The position numbers and the translations under genes were made by a program. From Cucumis sativus (Eukaryota; Streptophyta; Magnoliopsida; Cucurbitales; Cucurbitaceae): 64,000 nt of DNA. The notes beneath the pieces are model-generated. The model made no database searches. It was not told the DNA's origin and saw only the letters and a list, made by a program, of their open reading frames with translations. The stretch spans positions 16,706,307-16,770,306 of the forward strand of contig NC_026661.2 in NCBI RefSeq assembly GCF_000004075.3, read 5' to 3'. Below are positions 24,456 through 38,000 of the stretch, in pieces (positions within the stretch are counted from its first letter, which is position 1; each line of letters starts with the position of its first letter).

Positions 24456-25404
24456 ATATATAGATTGTGATATTTTATTATATTTTAAATATCTCACAGT
24501 TATAAATAATTTTTGATAAATTTCTCATTATCAAATAACACTTAACATAATTATTTAAATAAATAAAGTGATTGCCATTTGGAGGGAGAGACGAAAAGGG
24601 ACAAAATGTTTATATTATTTGTAGTTAGGATTTAGATTTTCTCTCTCTTTTTTTTCTTCTTTTTTTTGTAAATTGTCTTGGAATTAACTTTGATAATTTA
24701 AATTCAACTTATAAATGCATAATATATATATATATATATATATATGGTTTTATGTCATCAAATGATTTAATGGTTGACTTCTTCTCTATTTTTTATTTTT
24801 ATTTAACGAATTTTATATTGCTATTTTATTTTAATGTAGTTTTCTCAAATTTCAATTCTATTTGCCTTTTTCTTCTTTGAACTTTAAGCACCTTTTTTAT
24901 GCAGTGTATTTTGTATAAATTGAAAGGTTGATGAGTAATACACTGGATTTTATCATATTTATCCCTTTAATTTAGTGACTTTTTCTTTAAAACTTTGTTT
25001 TTTAAACTTATATCGTGATTTAAATACTATTTTGGTTCTTTTACTTCTTTTCTTGATTCACTTGGATCTATACATTCTAAGGTATTAGTTGTGGTGTTTG
25101 TAATTTCGACTTTAGTCCTTTTTTTTTCTTATACTTTCAACTTTGGTTTATTTGGGTCAGCTTTTGAAAAATGACAATTTGAATCCCTTTAAATAAAATT
25201 ACAAATGAAATTATTAAAATGGTCACTTTTAAAAGTATTATAACTAAAATTTAAAATATAAACATGAAAATTAACATTTTGAAAGTGTAATTATGAGGAT
25301 CTAAGTGAACCAACTTTGAAAGTATATGGACTAAATTGAACATTTTAAAAGTATAAGGACTAAAATAAACTAAACTAAACTAAAAGTACATAGAACAAAA
25401 TAAA

Positions 25405-27250
25405 TGTCGGAATTTATGTCATGAAACTTATAGTTTGTAATTTAAAATCATATTATATTCAATAAAGTTGTTACTGATGAATTATTAGTGAAATTGAATA
25501 CTATAATCTTTAATCCAATAAATTAAGATCCTAAGGTTATCTTGAGTTAACTTGATGTATATTACTTGAACTTTATATAGAGACATAAACATATATTAAG
25601 TTTGAGTATATGGCATGTGAATAGTTAGGTTTGACGTCTTATTTTAGAAAAACTATGAATGTGTTTTGCTTTGTAGTGAGTACAAACGATATGATTTTGA
25701 ATCGTTCATGTGAAGATATGAAAGTGGGGCATCCTACGTAACGTAAAAAGTTTACATAAAACTATAACAATGAAATAATCTATTTTACGTCATAACACCG
25801 TTTATCGTATAAAACTGACTATTTTCATTATTGATGACTTGAGTAAGTTAATTTTAATCATGAATTAACTATGAACTCTTGTTCATACGGGGCTATCCTT
25901 AGATTTTTATAGGTGAGGGCAACTCATCAGGGCTGGCCTAATAAGCCTCCCAATTCAAGAGTAAGATCAGTGGATATATAAAGGACACATGATGCAAATT
26001 CACTCCTACTCGTTATAGGGTTAGTAGATAAGTTGTTCCCCTAAACACTAAATATAGGTCATGAACAAGGGGCCCCACCCTCTCATGGATTCGGTTTATA
26101 GGTCAAACCTTAAACCAACTATTCAATAGTAGATCAATTAGACTTCAAGAAAAAATGTCATATCATGGGTAAAATGGTAATTTTGACTCAACCCAAGATT
26201 ACGAACATCCTATGAAGGACTAACTTACCAATCATGCTCATATCAAATAGACACAAATGTATCTATAGTGAGGAGGAGCGCAACTACAAGACTTTAGTGA
26301 AATAACTCGTTAGTTAAGGAATGTTAGTTAGCTCGATCTAAAAGGGTTTAGCCAGTTAATCTCGGTTCGTTGGAACCCATGATCTGTATATCTATTAGGT
26401 TCCTCTTCTACTCGTATAAAATTAACTTAAAACAGTATGTTGGATTAGTTCTAATAGTTCGAATTGGGTAGAGAGAGAGAAATCGACAAGTATATGTGAT
26501 ATGATGACCGATTATCAATTTATAATTAGAGCTTTATATTTAAATACAACTTAAATATAAAAAAATATAAATGTTGGTTCATATTCGAAATCTCGAGAAT
26601 GATGAAAATGGTCAATGGTGTAAAAAGTTAAACTTTGATCTACTTTATATTAAAATGTATTTTGAATTTTAAAAAAATGAATGTGGATTAATGCTCGAGA
26701 GGTCAGAATTAGTCAAGATGGTAAAAAAAATCAAAATGTTGACTTTTGACTTTAATTAGAATGGTGAAAATACCATTTTACTCTTTGATTAAAGTTAGTA
26801 GAAAAATCCAACATTTTGTTGGATAATCCCACTAAACATTTAATGGAGTAAGTGGTTGCATATGGTATAAGAGATAGTGGATTGTGAGGTGTTAAACTTT
26901 GATGAATCAATTACACGAGAGAATGTAAATTGTTTATAAAAGGGCAAATCTAATTGTTCAAGAACTTGTCTCTTTTATTAATGTTTTACCTTGAAACTAA
27001 TTTCACCAAAGTATTATTTTTTCTCTCAACTCTAAGTCCAATCTCCAAATTCAAATCCTTCACTTATTAGGTCCTACTACTCGGTTCTTAATTTAGAAAA
27101 TAGCGGATCAATTTAGTGGTAATCTGGTTTGAGATGGTGAGAAAGATTACAAGTAAATTAGGAGCTACAAAGGTAAATTTTATCTTTAACTCTATTCCGG
27201 AGTTCCATGTTAATTAAGAGCAATTAAGATAAAATTTTGATCCCATTTTT
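25405..27250 (+). mobile_element. Diverged LTR of the same family as the one at 400-2202 (solo or truncated)
   Basis: It starts TGTCGGAATTTATGTCAT, matching the first LTR's TGTTGGGATTTATGTCAT. Colinear similarity continues (for example 'gttcacgagggattgtcc' versus 'gttcatacggggctatcc', and 'gaaggactaacttac' in both). The right end is degenerate. A 'gatccca' word at about 27240 may be the remnant of the terminus. I saw no primer-binding site or internal sequence after it, so it is a solo or end-truncated LTR. It differs too much from the first LTR to be its pair. Confidence 0.75.
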
Positions 27251-27839
27251 GCTTTGCATATATAAAATCCATCAAATACTATTTAAACGTATTTTTAATC
27301 ATAATAATAATTAAGAAACTTATAACACAATTGAAAGATCTTTAATTCATTATTACTATTATTTTTACGATATAAAAGTATAATGGTAGAAGTGTGAGTA
27401 TTTGAAATTTAAATGTTTGAGAAGAATTACTAAATCTTATCGATTAAATTATGTTAGATAGATCAACAATCCATTATTACAAGATTCAATAACCATTTAC
27501 CATTTTCTTGTCATTTGTTTTTTTAGTTTAACCATTAGAAATTCAAATTAAGGATATATCTTAACTAGATAGATTATGTTATTTTTACGTATAAACAAAG
27601 ATAAATACAGGAAGATAATTGATTCAAAAGCCAAAACTTACAATCATTTTTTCTAACTTTTTTTACATCATCATTAACCAAAGCTACAAAACCATCTTTT
27701 AATTTTTATTTTTCCTATTATTCTCAATTTTCCATCCTTCATTTGCATCGTTCATCTTCATTTTTCTCTTTTTCATTTGTCACCGACCATCAAAATATTG
27801 CAAGGTATTGTCGTTGGTCATCGAAACGTTGCTCAAAAA

Positions 27840-28010
27840 GTTGTATGCACGAAAACAAGATAGCAAAGAGCATAGCAAGAACAGATAGAGAGGAGACCAA
27901 GAGAGAGTGAAAGCAAGACAATGAGAAAGAGGAAAGGAAGACAATGAGAACGAGGAAAACAAGACAACGAGAGAGAGGAGATTGAGCTAGCAAGACAACG
28001 AGATAATGAC
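27840..28010. repeat. GA-rich imperfect minisatellite
   Basis: Units resembling 'gcaagacaatgagaaagagg' recur four to five times with substitutions ('gaagacaatgagaacgagg', 'caagacaacgagagagagg', 'caagacaacgagataatg'). The Ser/Leu-rich open frames on the opposite strand are a by-product of this repeat. Confidence 0.6.
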
Positions 28011-28636
28011 CGAAGGACATAACGAAGAGCGAGAATAAAAGGTGTCAATCTCCATGCACAAAGTTCCATTTTGATAATTTCACTCAAATATAAGATCAAT
28101 AAAGGATCAAACAAACCTCAATTTCGAAAGTAACCGAATATATTTGTATTTTTAAGTTTAAAGATCAATCAAACACAAACTTGAAAACATTCCCACATAG
28201 CTCAGAGACATAAGAAAGTTTCAAAATATAATTTGCTCAATCACTATTTATATGTTTCTCATCTTGTCTTAAGAGAGTGATATCTATAATTCTTTTTTAA
28301 TACTCTTAGGTATGTTATCTCAAAGGACAATCTTCAAACTTTATTGCATTTGGTTATTAATGTAACTTTTTAGGATATTAAATTTTCTGCAAATGGCCCT
28401 CTAATCCTTTTACTATTTATACTGACTCTCCACTTCCATGGAAACTTGAATACATAATTTTGATTACAAAATAATAAAGCTTCTGTTAGCAATGATACAT
28501 TGTGTAATAAATAATGCATTTTCTTTCCCAATCAGAAATTACTTTTAAAAAATTCAGACCAACCAAAAGCTCTATGATCCTATTCTATTCAGCACATTGA
28601 ATTAATGTTGTTTGTCTACACAAAATTCAGACTTTG

Positions 28637-31600
28637 TTACCTGATGAATGTTGCCATCAGTGTCATAATTAATACAGCCACAATTGAATGAAATGCGTCA
28701 GCACTGGATGCTGCACCAGAGAACTTGAATCTCTGAGACTGATCCCTGCATAAAAGAAGACATAAGAAAGAATCTCTGTTTTGATTCATATTGGTTTCGG
28801 TTTCGGTTTTTGTTTTTGTTTAGATAGATTTTTAGATACAGTACTTAGTGTCAAATCTTTCTTATTGCTTTTAAACAATGTTGTTAAAAGTACAGTTGTT
28901 TATTTTGATTCATCAAGACAAAAAAAATATATATTTTGAAGGATTTCTGGAATGCAAACTAGCAGATTCAATCTCAATCCAATGGGAACATGGTACGAAC
29001 AAACAAGAAGAGAATGAGGCTAAGGACTTACTTTTGTAAGGAAGAAAGAAGGCCGCAGTATATGGTATTATCAGGCATAGGTATCTCACTTTTGTCAATC
29101 TCTGGATTTACAACACTCACATAAAGTTCTTGGCCCAAATACCACGAGTCGAGATTTTCGGAACGAAGATTCCATATGCCAGCATTGTCAAGGGACACTA
29201 GAACTGCAGTCCAAGCTCCAGGAAAAACCTTGAACCACGAAAAAACCGATAAGAGTTTGATCGTTCACTCTGTGAGTAATCCATATAGTATAGTCTGTCT
29301 CAATGACACCATAAATCATTCACTCCAGCCATGATCCATCAGTTCTCCCTTTTATTTTTGTACTAGTTTGTTCCCTCTACCATTATGTCTTTTATAAAAT
29401 CCCCAAGCACATGCTTCAAAGAAATTTTATAAAATTTTGTTTCAAACTTTTTCTGTTTCTTCCCTCTATACAGCAAGATTAGATGGGCTAGTTACCTGTG
29501 TCGAGCATCGGGCAACACCATCCCACTTATTGTAAGTCCCTCGGCTATTTTCAGTCCAAACTCCAAAATCCATGCTGCATCATAAACAGGTTTCAATTAA
29601 ATTTGAAGTCCTAAAAGTTAGCAAAAAGTATAAGATATTAAAATTCAATACTCACCCAACAACGAAAAATGCATAGCCATCCAAATGGTAGGTCTGAACA
29701 TTTTTGTCACTGTTTTGAAAAATAATCTCCATAAAACCTTTGAAAGTACCATTAATCAGAGACGTGTCGAGTTTGGGAGGCCTATTCATCATTTGATTCG
29801 GAAAATCGAGTTTGTAGACACCTGGAATGCTAAATTGTTGAGCATGTTTAAGTGGAGTTGAAGGTGTAAAGTATGATAAGCCATTGAGGGTCCTTCTCCA
29901 TTTCCCATTTATAAGCTCTGAAGGTCGGTTTAGTATCACATATACATCTGTGACAGTGATTTGACCATAATTGAAAGATCCCTGTGGGTTTGGACGAGCA
30001 GCACCGGCAGAAACATTCCATCTAACCATAAGAAGAATTGCAAAAGTGAGACAACCTAGTAAAATAAAGCAATTGCATGCATGTGATGAAATAGAATTAA
30101 GTAAGATTTTGGAGAAAGCAAAATTCTTCCATTGACGTAGCTCTCTTCAGTCTAAAGCAAACAAAATTGAGTTAAGAACTTGTACACCTACCACCGGAGA
30201 GAAATGAACATTGATTGACAACAATTCTAGTCCTAAAGACAAATGAACAAAAGACCATATCAATGATGTTTGCATATTTTGTTTTCTTTTAACAAGATTC
30301 TGTTCTTTTCTTTTCTTTTGCTTGTGGCAATGAAATGGGAAAGCTATCTTGTTACCAAAGAGAATATGTAACTAACTACAACCTTATAGATCTTGCTTGA
30401 TTCATTGAGAAAAATGTGTCCAATTCATTAGGAGGATCAGGAAGAGGACCTGAAGCAGGTCCCTGGGAATTAGAATAGTGCAGGATAGCCACTCCGGTAG
30501 TTCCAGCCAGAGAAGATGAATTTAGTAATCTAGAGCTGGCAACAATGTAGTAATCACTGCTAGCATTTTGGTCCATCATGACCAAAAATGAGTATGATTG
30601 ACCCACATGAATATCCATATTTTCGTAAGCCTGCTGAACTGTGTATGATCCTTCCGTCTCAACCAAAAGTAAGTTGTGACTTTGTATTCTAAAATTCAAA
30701 CTCGTTGAGATTCCAACATTGTGCACTCGGAGGCGATATGTTTTCCCTGGTTAAGATTAAGATTAATTTCCAAAACTTAGTCACCAATAGTATACAAGAG
30801 AAATGGTAATTACGACAAGTGAAAGCTGAATATCCACAGTTTGTACTGCATGTAAACATTGAATAATTGAAGACGGTCTTTAGGTGCGAGAGCAAAGTGT
30901 GAAATCCTATGTTGCAGAAGAGCTAATGGAAAATATAATGGAGGAAAGCATACAAAAATATACAATTTGAAGCTTTTTTTTTTTTGGGTGGGGGGAGAGA
31001 GAGAGACTTTGAAGCCATAAGATTTAGATTTTCAAGGAATAAAACAAAACTCCGAAAGTCCTCATGTAAAATCAAATCTTATCCAACTTTTCTCCTCAGA
31101 CTGTGTCATGTCAATTTCAAAATCTACCAAGAATGGGTAATGATCTTCAGTGAACTATCACAATATCAAATTAGAACACTGTAAATAATCTTATTAGATA
31201 TTTTCAACTTAGAATCAGACACTAAAGAATACCCTAGCGTGGCTTCATGATCTATCCATACGATTACATTAGGATTCAATGGGATCCAACGATAGAATAA
31301 GTTGAATACCTTATGTAGATTTGTAAGCCACTTTAGGCTTCAATGCTAAGACCGTTTTTATCAGTATAACTGAGAAGAGAGATCAAAGTTTGGAGCTACA
31401 TTACTGGGAAGGTGAAGATTTCCACTAAGAACTTCAGTCATACGTTGTAGGTCAGTATTAAGAGTCTTAAGACAAGGAAAACTTATCAGAAGCAGCCACC
31501 ACAATCACAATTGTTAACGCAGGGAGGGGAAAGCCTCTATTTTTCTCTCTTCAGTGTCTCTCAAGCTCTTAAGAGTGACAATCATATTGAAACTTTTCTT

Positions 31601-34600
31601 GACTATGCAACTGCGACCTAGTTAACTGCCTAGACATGAATTGGATAAAAAGAAAATTTACCCTTCCAAGCCATCGCTCCAACTTCCAATTTTGGGAATG
31701 GAGTCCTTACTCCTTAGATGATTGATTTAATATGGTTTAAACTTGTCACTGTAGTAGAGGCACATTTAAGAAGTCTTTGAAAAACCATCTCCCATTGCAT
31801 CCCCTACATTAATAGTTTCATTAAATTCAGTGGGAAATGAGCTCACTGCTAGCACTCCCTTCTAGGAAGATTCTAGATTGATAATAATCTTCAAGTCATT
31901 TCCTCTGCCTCTTTAGTCTGCAGTCTGTACTTCGAAAAAGGGTGGGTTAACTCTGTTATAATTCCTAATAACAAATTTTATAATTATTCTAATTTTCGAA
32001 GGCTACTTTGGGACTTCACGGCTCAAGATTTGGCTAATCTTTTTTCGTTGTTATGAGAGATCTGCCGTTCCTCAACATCAAATGAATTTTGCAAGTGGAT
32101 TCTCAAACTGTCAAATATCCTTCTTGTTAAGCATTATTTTGCGCCATTTGGTGTCTCAGCCAGATTTTCTAGTCTCCCATATATTCACCTTGAGCCAGAA
32201 GGTCTAAATCTTGAAGAACATCAGGTTTTTGATTGGTTGGATTCGTAGAAGAGGCTAAGCACCATAAACTTCACCCAAAACTCAACTGTAGTTTTATGTC
32301 CCCAGGGCCTCAGTGGCATGTAATGTGTAAGAGCTCTAACAAAGATCCTGATCATACATTTAGGAGTTTGCTATAAACTTTAAAGGGAATGCCTGAACAC
32401 AACTGAAGGAAATTTGGTCCCTACAAAAGGTTGTGGGGAAGTGATAAAAGGGGCGCAAATCCCACTTCCTATAGTAGTAGAAGTCAGATTTTTTTGCTAA
32501 TTTGTGAAACAGATAGCTTGAGAAATCTTGGAGAGCCTTTAAAGACAGAAGAATGTTGAGGTGAAACAAGGAACATTTCAATGCCTCGCTCTCGGTGTTC
32601 TCATTTGGAGTATTTTGCAATCATCCTCGTCTTCTCTTAACAGTTAAAGAAAATCCATTTCAAGTTTGTTTTACAGTTCTTTTTCCTTAATGAGAGTTAG
32701 TGAAATGTCATAATAATTAATTTTTCCCTGCAAAAGAGTCATGAATTCAGTCACATACTAAAATAAAATCCATGATAAAAATAAAACTTACCAGGTTCAA
32801 CGTTTATTGTATGAAAAGGAATGCCATCAGAGACAAGAGCACTATCAAAGCGAAAAGGACCCTCTCCATTGATGAGAATACCATCAGGAACACCAAGGTG
32901 AATCCCATTCTCAACATCTTTCCTTAATTCCTACAATTTTCATTATCGCCATCAAACATGAAATCAAGACAGGGAAAGCGAAATCAGGTTAAAAGTTACT
33001 GATAATCATCAGTGAAAGCAAGAAGCCACTCAGGCTTGATACTGACCTTATGACCCTTAGTATACCAATCACTAATGAAGATTGTGATATCTCCATCAGG
33101 CACCGAAAAAGGCAATGGAATAACGTCCCTGTTATTTATGGTGATTCCTCCATATCCACCAGCAGCTCTCTGAAAGTTCAAGGAAGGGAAGTAAAAGAAA
33201 CTCCCTATTTGATCTTTGACCTGAAACTGATATGTCCAGTTCCACCCAGCAGGGATTGGACAATTAGTCCCAGAAACACCATCTTGCCAAGAGTTTTTTC
33301 TGTGTTGTATACCATTCCTGAATTAAAAATTAACAACAAAATCACTACTTCGAGAACTTGCTACAACTTTTGTTTCTTAACTTTCAACTTTTTATTTAAA
33401 CTTTAGAAAGTTAAAATTATGTCTCTAAGTTTTGAATGGTAATTTTACGAAGTCTCCACCATTTACATTGCTAACTAGATTATGATGTCACATGCTAATC
33501 CAACATACGTTGAGTGATCGAATGATTTGGCACTCTCTCTTTCTGAAGCAAGATATCAATTCTATTTTATAGCTCATACCAAACTATTTCATCCAATTGT
33601 CTGCTTCTTTGTACAATTTGTGTACCACATCGTGCTGAATTGCCAACATTTGTCTAATATGCATAATATATCATTCTTGAATTAATGGAATATGGAATCG
33701 CAGTTCAAACTTTTAAAAACATAATTAAACAGATTTTAAGCATCTGAACTAAAACGTGACACTTACAAAGTCCAGGTACTAAATTTGGTAGCTTAACGTA
33801 CATTTTTTCAATCCCTTTAGTGAATGTAGTTCATACCATGTCAAAAGTAAAGGCTCATCGAGGTCATTTTTAACGTTGACAACAACATTCCAGTTCGTAG
33901 TTACATTGAGCACAGGTCCAGGAAACTGTCCGTTAATCCCAATGACCTGTGAATATAATTACATAAAATAAGAAGTCAGTAAGGAGACAAAAACATATCG
34001 GAATTTGCAGTTCCAAGTCCACAAGACCACATTAGAAGAAAGTTGAAACTAAAACAAACTTCACTGAAAACAGAATCTGAATTTTCTCCCTCTGCCAATC
34101 AAGAAAACTCCAAAGTAATGAGTCAAATACCAACAAAACCACCCAATATTTTCATAACAATCATGAGTCCTTAAGACTTTGGTTTTGATTTCATCCAAAC
34201 AAAAAACAGATATCCTTACTTATACACCTATGATTTTCCTTCTCCTTATCCAATGTTAAATAAAACAGTAGAAACGCACAACTTCCACAATTAAGGAAAT
34301 TTATAACTCTTTAAGGTATGTTATAAGAACATATCTCTATTATTCTTCAGATTAAATTTCAGTTTGGTCCCTGTAATTTGAAATTAAGTCACGATCTTCT
34401 CGAGCAAGATGTGTTCCATAGATTGTACAACTATGTCCTTGAGTTAAAGTTTTAATTAAGCCACTAAAGTTTAGACTTAGTTTCACTTTTATCCGAACGT
34501 TTGATAAAACCTCACAAATGGTCCATAAACCATCTTTCATCCACCTATTTCCTTACTTTTTTCTAAACTCAGTTCTATGCTCAATTATAGTAAACCAACC

Positions 34601-34994
34601 CAGTTAACCAAATACACTATATCAATCCAGTACCACCATACATTAAAAATTAGAAATTTATTTTAAACGGCACATCTTCTAAAAAAAATATTTACAAATA
34701 TAGCAAAATATATAATTAGACGAGGATAGACGGCTTTCATATATATATATATACCAAGAGAAATGCCTGGAAATCCCCATAGTTCCAACATGAAATTTGC
34801 AGAAGAAAGAAAAAAGAAGAGTAAGAATGAAGAGAAGAAACCTTCTGTTTGAGTCCAAGTGGAGAAGCAGAGATGTAGGAGACAGTCCAATCGAAGAAGA
34901 CGTAGGGGTCACTTGCAAGAGCATATCTTTTGAGGCATAAGAAAAGAAAAACAGAGAGAGGAAGTAAAAGGTTGAAGAAACGAAGCCATGGCAT
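28637..34994 (-). CDS. SKU5-similar monocopper oxidase-like protein (SKS1/SKS2 type), GPI-anchored
   Basis: SKU5/SKS proteins are multicopper-oxidase relatives at the plasma membrane and cell wall, linked to directional cell growth (family knowledge). Exons in transcript order: 34842-34994, 33837-33946, 33047-33317, 32792-32930, 30383-30746, 29656-30021, 29496-29574, 29032-29228, 28637-28745. Total 1788 nt, 595 aa, normal for the family. A signal peptide covers about residues 1-27, before SDPYVFFDWTVSYISASPLG. Then come three cupredoxin-like domains with GINGQFPGPVLNVTTNWNVV, QRAAGGYGGITINNR, LRVHNVGISTSLNFRIQ, FFSMNQARSIR and MDFGVWTENSRGTYNKWDG. The hydrophobic C-terminus after a small-residue patch (SGAASSADAFHSIVAVL...) fits a GPI-anchor signal. 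Expected copper ligands are replaced (TWNG for HWHG, YHLDGYAFF for HLHGH.F), as in other SKS proteins. Confidence 0.94.
31620..32640 (+). mobile_element. LINE remnant inside the large SKS intron (antisense to the gene)
   Basis: Plus-strand frames, broken by stops and shifts, give NFRRLLWDFTAQDLANLFSLL, VFDWLDS and CKSSNKDPDHTFRS. These match the order of the linker and zf-RVT region of plant LINE reverse transcriptases (W.F...RNL.D.E...; vfdWl..; mCk.s.EdpdHLF..C). The piece is about 1 kb in the 2.04-kb intron 4 (30747-32791) and is plainly non-functional. Confidence 0.7.
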
Positions 34995-35099
34995 GGGGAT
35001 TGAGGAAGTTTGGAAAATGGGAAAAAGGGTGAAGATATGATTAGATTATCCAATGGGGGAGTCTGAGAAGGAAGAAGAAGAAGAACTGACAAGTGCAGA

Positions 35100-38000
35100 A
35101 GAGTGATGCATTTTCACATGGGGATTTGAGAAAGGAGGAGATGCCGACAGAGTTTGCCAATTGGGTTTATGGGTCCCAAAAGAGTTGAAAAAGTCATCTC
35201 ATTTCAACGATTTGATTCATATTTTTTGGATCAGATCTTAATTCCAAAAACGTTATATTCTCATTCAACCATGCAAGTTTTCAAAATCAGTGAGTTCTAT
35301 TCATTTTCTCTTCATGTGGATCCATCCTTGTTTTAACAATGCACATTTGAACTCATAATCATGAGAGAAAGAGAACATGTGAAAACAAAGCGTTTCCATA
35401 AAAAGAGTTTGAAAATATTTGATACTTAGATCAAATTTTCCATTGCTAATAGAATTAAGTTTTATAAAACAAAAAAGATTTGAACAACTCTATTGTGGGC
35501 CAAAGCTCTATTCTCTTTGTTGATGAAGAGTTTGCAATGTGAAAAGGCCAATCTTTGGTTCCTTTTTTCTAAAGAAAAGAAGGAAAAAAGTGAAGCACTT
35601 TGGACCAAATGGATGACAAATCATTGAAGCACTTATAGTTAAAGTTGTATAATTTAATCTTTTGTTGGGACAAAAAATATATATACACAAAACTTTGCTT
35701 TCTAATCTTTATCTTTTCTACATTTTAATATTTAATCTCAACTTTTGTTGTTTTAGTATTTAGTAACATTAATTTTTACGTCAACACGAATCAACTCGAA
35801 TTCTGAATTCTTGTGTAGACAGTGTTGAACTCAAAAGAAAAAAGGAAAATCTTCGTTCTCGTTTTTTATGTGATAATTTCAATACGACTTAAAATAAATA
35901 ATTTTTTGAAATACAAGCATGGTTTTGTTTCAAAAGTTTTTGTTTAGTATCGAGTTTTTTTGTGTCAAACTTTATTGTTTTTCTTCAAGAATATTGACGG
36001 ATTAGTTTCTTGAAATGTAAATATGTTGAAGGAATTTTTTTTGGAAGTATAGAGTAAAATTAAATTAAAATAAATTAGAGTTTTTAGGAAAAGTATAATA
36101 AAAAAATTGAAAGTGCAATCACAAAAAAAGTTGTATTGAAAGAGACCCAAATTTAAAGGCAATTAAATAATTAAAACACAGTATTGAACTTCCAATTTTA
36201 TTATATTTTGATGTTTAAATTTTTAATGTTTACGTTGGTATAAAAAGATGATTATCTTAATCATTATCATTACACTACCATTAATCATTTAACAAATATA
36301 TAATATATTTTTTATTTTTATGATAGATTATTATTACTGTCGAACAAATTATTTTAAATAACAAAACTTTTGAAAATATTCACAAATATAGTAAAATATC
36401 ACAACATGTTTGTAATAGATCAAAATATATCGTTATCTATATATATCATAATAATATATACTCAGACAGTAGTCTATATTTATCTATTGCGGTCTACCGT
36501 AGATAAACTATAATATTTTAAAAATATTTTGGTTTATTTTGCTACATTTTGGAAATAGCTATTTTTTTAATGGCTAAATCTTGTAAAATATTGAAAATAT
36601 AACAACAGTGAGACGAGAAAATTTGGCAAACTTTAGAACTCCTATCAATAATACCTTTAAATTTAAGAAATGTGATACAAGTTGCTATCACTAATATCTT
36701 TTATCAACGATATTGCTATCAACCTAAAATCATATCAATGACATAATCTATTAATGATTGCACCGGAAGGATATCACTGATAGCAACTATAAGTAATATC
36801 ATTAGTAAGATATTTTTATAAGTAACCTCTCTCCTTAGTAAATATATCAATTTTGAAATGATAAGGTTTAATTAGGCTATTAATTGATATTTTTTATAGC
36901 TACTATTAGTGATATTCTTATATTACTAACACTTGTAATATCTATCAACGATAGCAATAGAAGCATATCACGGATATAGCATCTACAAGTAATATTTCTG
37001 ATAGACTACCATATAACAATGATATCAATGTAATGTTACTCTAAATTGATATTATGGTTGTTTGATTTTAGCATAGATTGACCAAGAAAATAGATCAGAT
37101 TAACATAAATTGTCATTTTGGCAAATATTGTTCTCTCATACTAAATATTATATTTTTACTTTTTAATTTTTGGTATATGAAAAATGGATTTACTACTTTT
37201 TCACATTTGAAACTATGTGTGGGCCTAGAAACATAAGGCCCAATTAATAGTACCCGAAAACCATGGGCCATGCAAGCCTAGCCCATCATACCAAATTTGA
37301 GAACCAAACATCTATCAATGATAAATAAGTTCAATTGCAAAATCAACTTTAGAAACAGCTAAATTAGTTTTTTAATGGGATGAAAATGTCATTATTTATC
37401 ACTTTTAAGAAAATGTTCTAAGTAGGTTCATAGTGGAGAATCTTCAATTACTTATTTAACTTCCTACCTTTTTAATAAATGCTTTTTTTACGAGATCGAG
37501 TCGTTTAAACATTTGCGTTTTTTAGATAATATGTTCTACACACATTTTTTAAAGTAGATATTTTTTAAGTTCGATTAATAAAATTAACGCTAATGTGACA
37601 TTATTTATTTGAAAAAGTGGTAGTCACACTCTGAACATACATTTGTTATCGTATTAATTTTTCTTTTCTTTTTTTTTTTAGAGAAATTGCGTTGTCTACT
37701 GAAAATTGAGAAAATATTTAGAGAGAGAGAAATAAAGTTTTTTTAAAAAATATATCAAATAAGTTAGAAAAGTTACACAAATTTTAAAGAAAAATGTTAA
37801 TATTAGAGTGACAACAAAAATAAATAAATAAATAAAATCAAAAGAAAACTATGAGAGCAAATTTTGTAGAGGAAAAAGTTGGAGACATGAAACACTTAAA
37901 AGATAAACAATAATTAGAAACATTCACAAAGGACTCTTTTTATGTATAGCAACATTCAAGATTATACATGCAATATGTTAGTTCGTTTTTATCGAAAGTT

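Larger units (their letters stand above)
22330..25400. other. Repeat-rich intergenic DNA, no gene seen
   Basis: Contents: AT-rich sequence; SINE-like pieces near 22948-22995 (+) and 23171-23245 (-); TA microsatellites at 24411-24453 and 24722-24746; a small inverted-repeat element with the 'tagcaaaat...atttatctataatagat' signature near 24300-24530; and an inverted-repeat region at about 25020-25400 in which 'tttagtcc' words at the left face 'ggactaaa' words at the right. Short open frames are low-complexity and unsupported. Confidence 0.5.

Noticed and set aside
27780..28114. Three overlapping Ser/Leu-rich minus-strand frames
   Set aside because: They are the complement of a GA-rich minisatellite, open in several frames at once as expected of repeats.
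30984..31184. Plus-strand 66-codon frame in the SKS intron
   Set aside because: It starts in a G/GA-rich simple run and lacks motifs or splice context.
33050..33406. Plus-strand 118-codon frame
   Set aside because: Antisense to SKS exon 3, whose minus-strand frame is clearly conserved.
34663..35092. Alternative minus-strand frames over the SKS first exon
   Set aside because: Out-of-frame shadows. Only the frame from 34994 gives the signal peptide and SDPYVFFDW start of the family.
36650..37040. CRISPR-like or satellite array from recurring 'atcaatgata' words
   Set aside because: Units are short, in both orientations and without fixed spacing. They fit decayed inverted-repeat elements in a plant genome.
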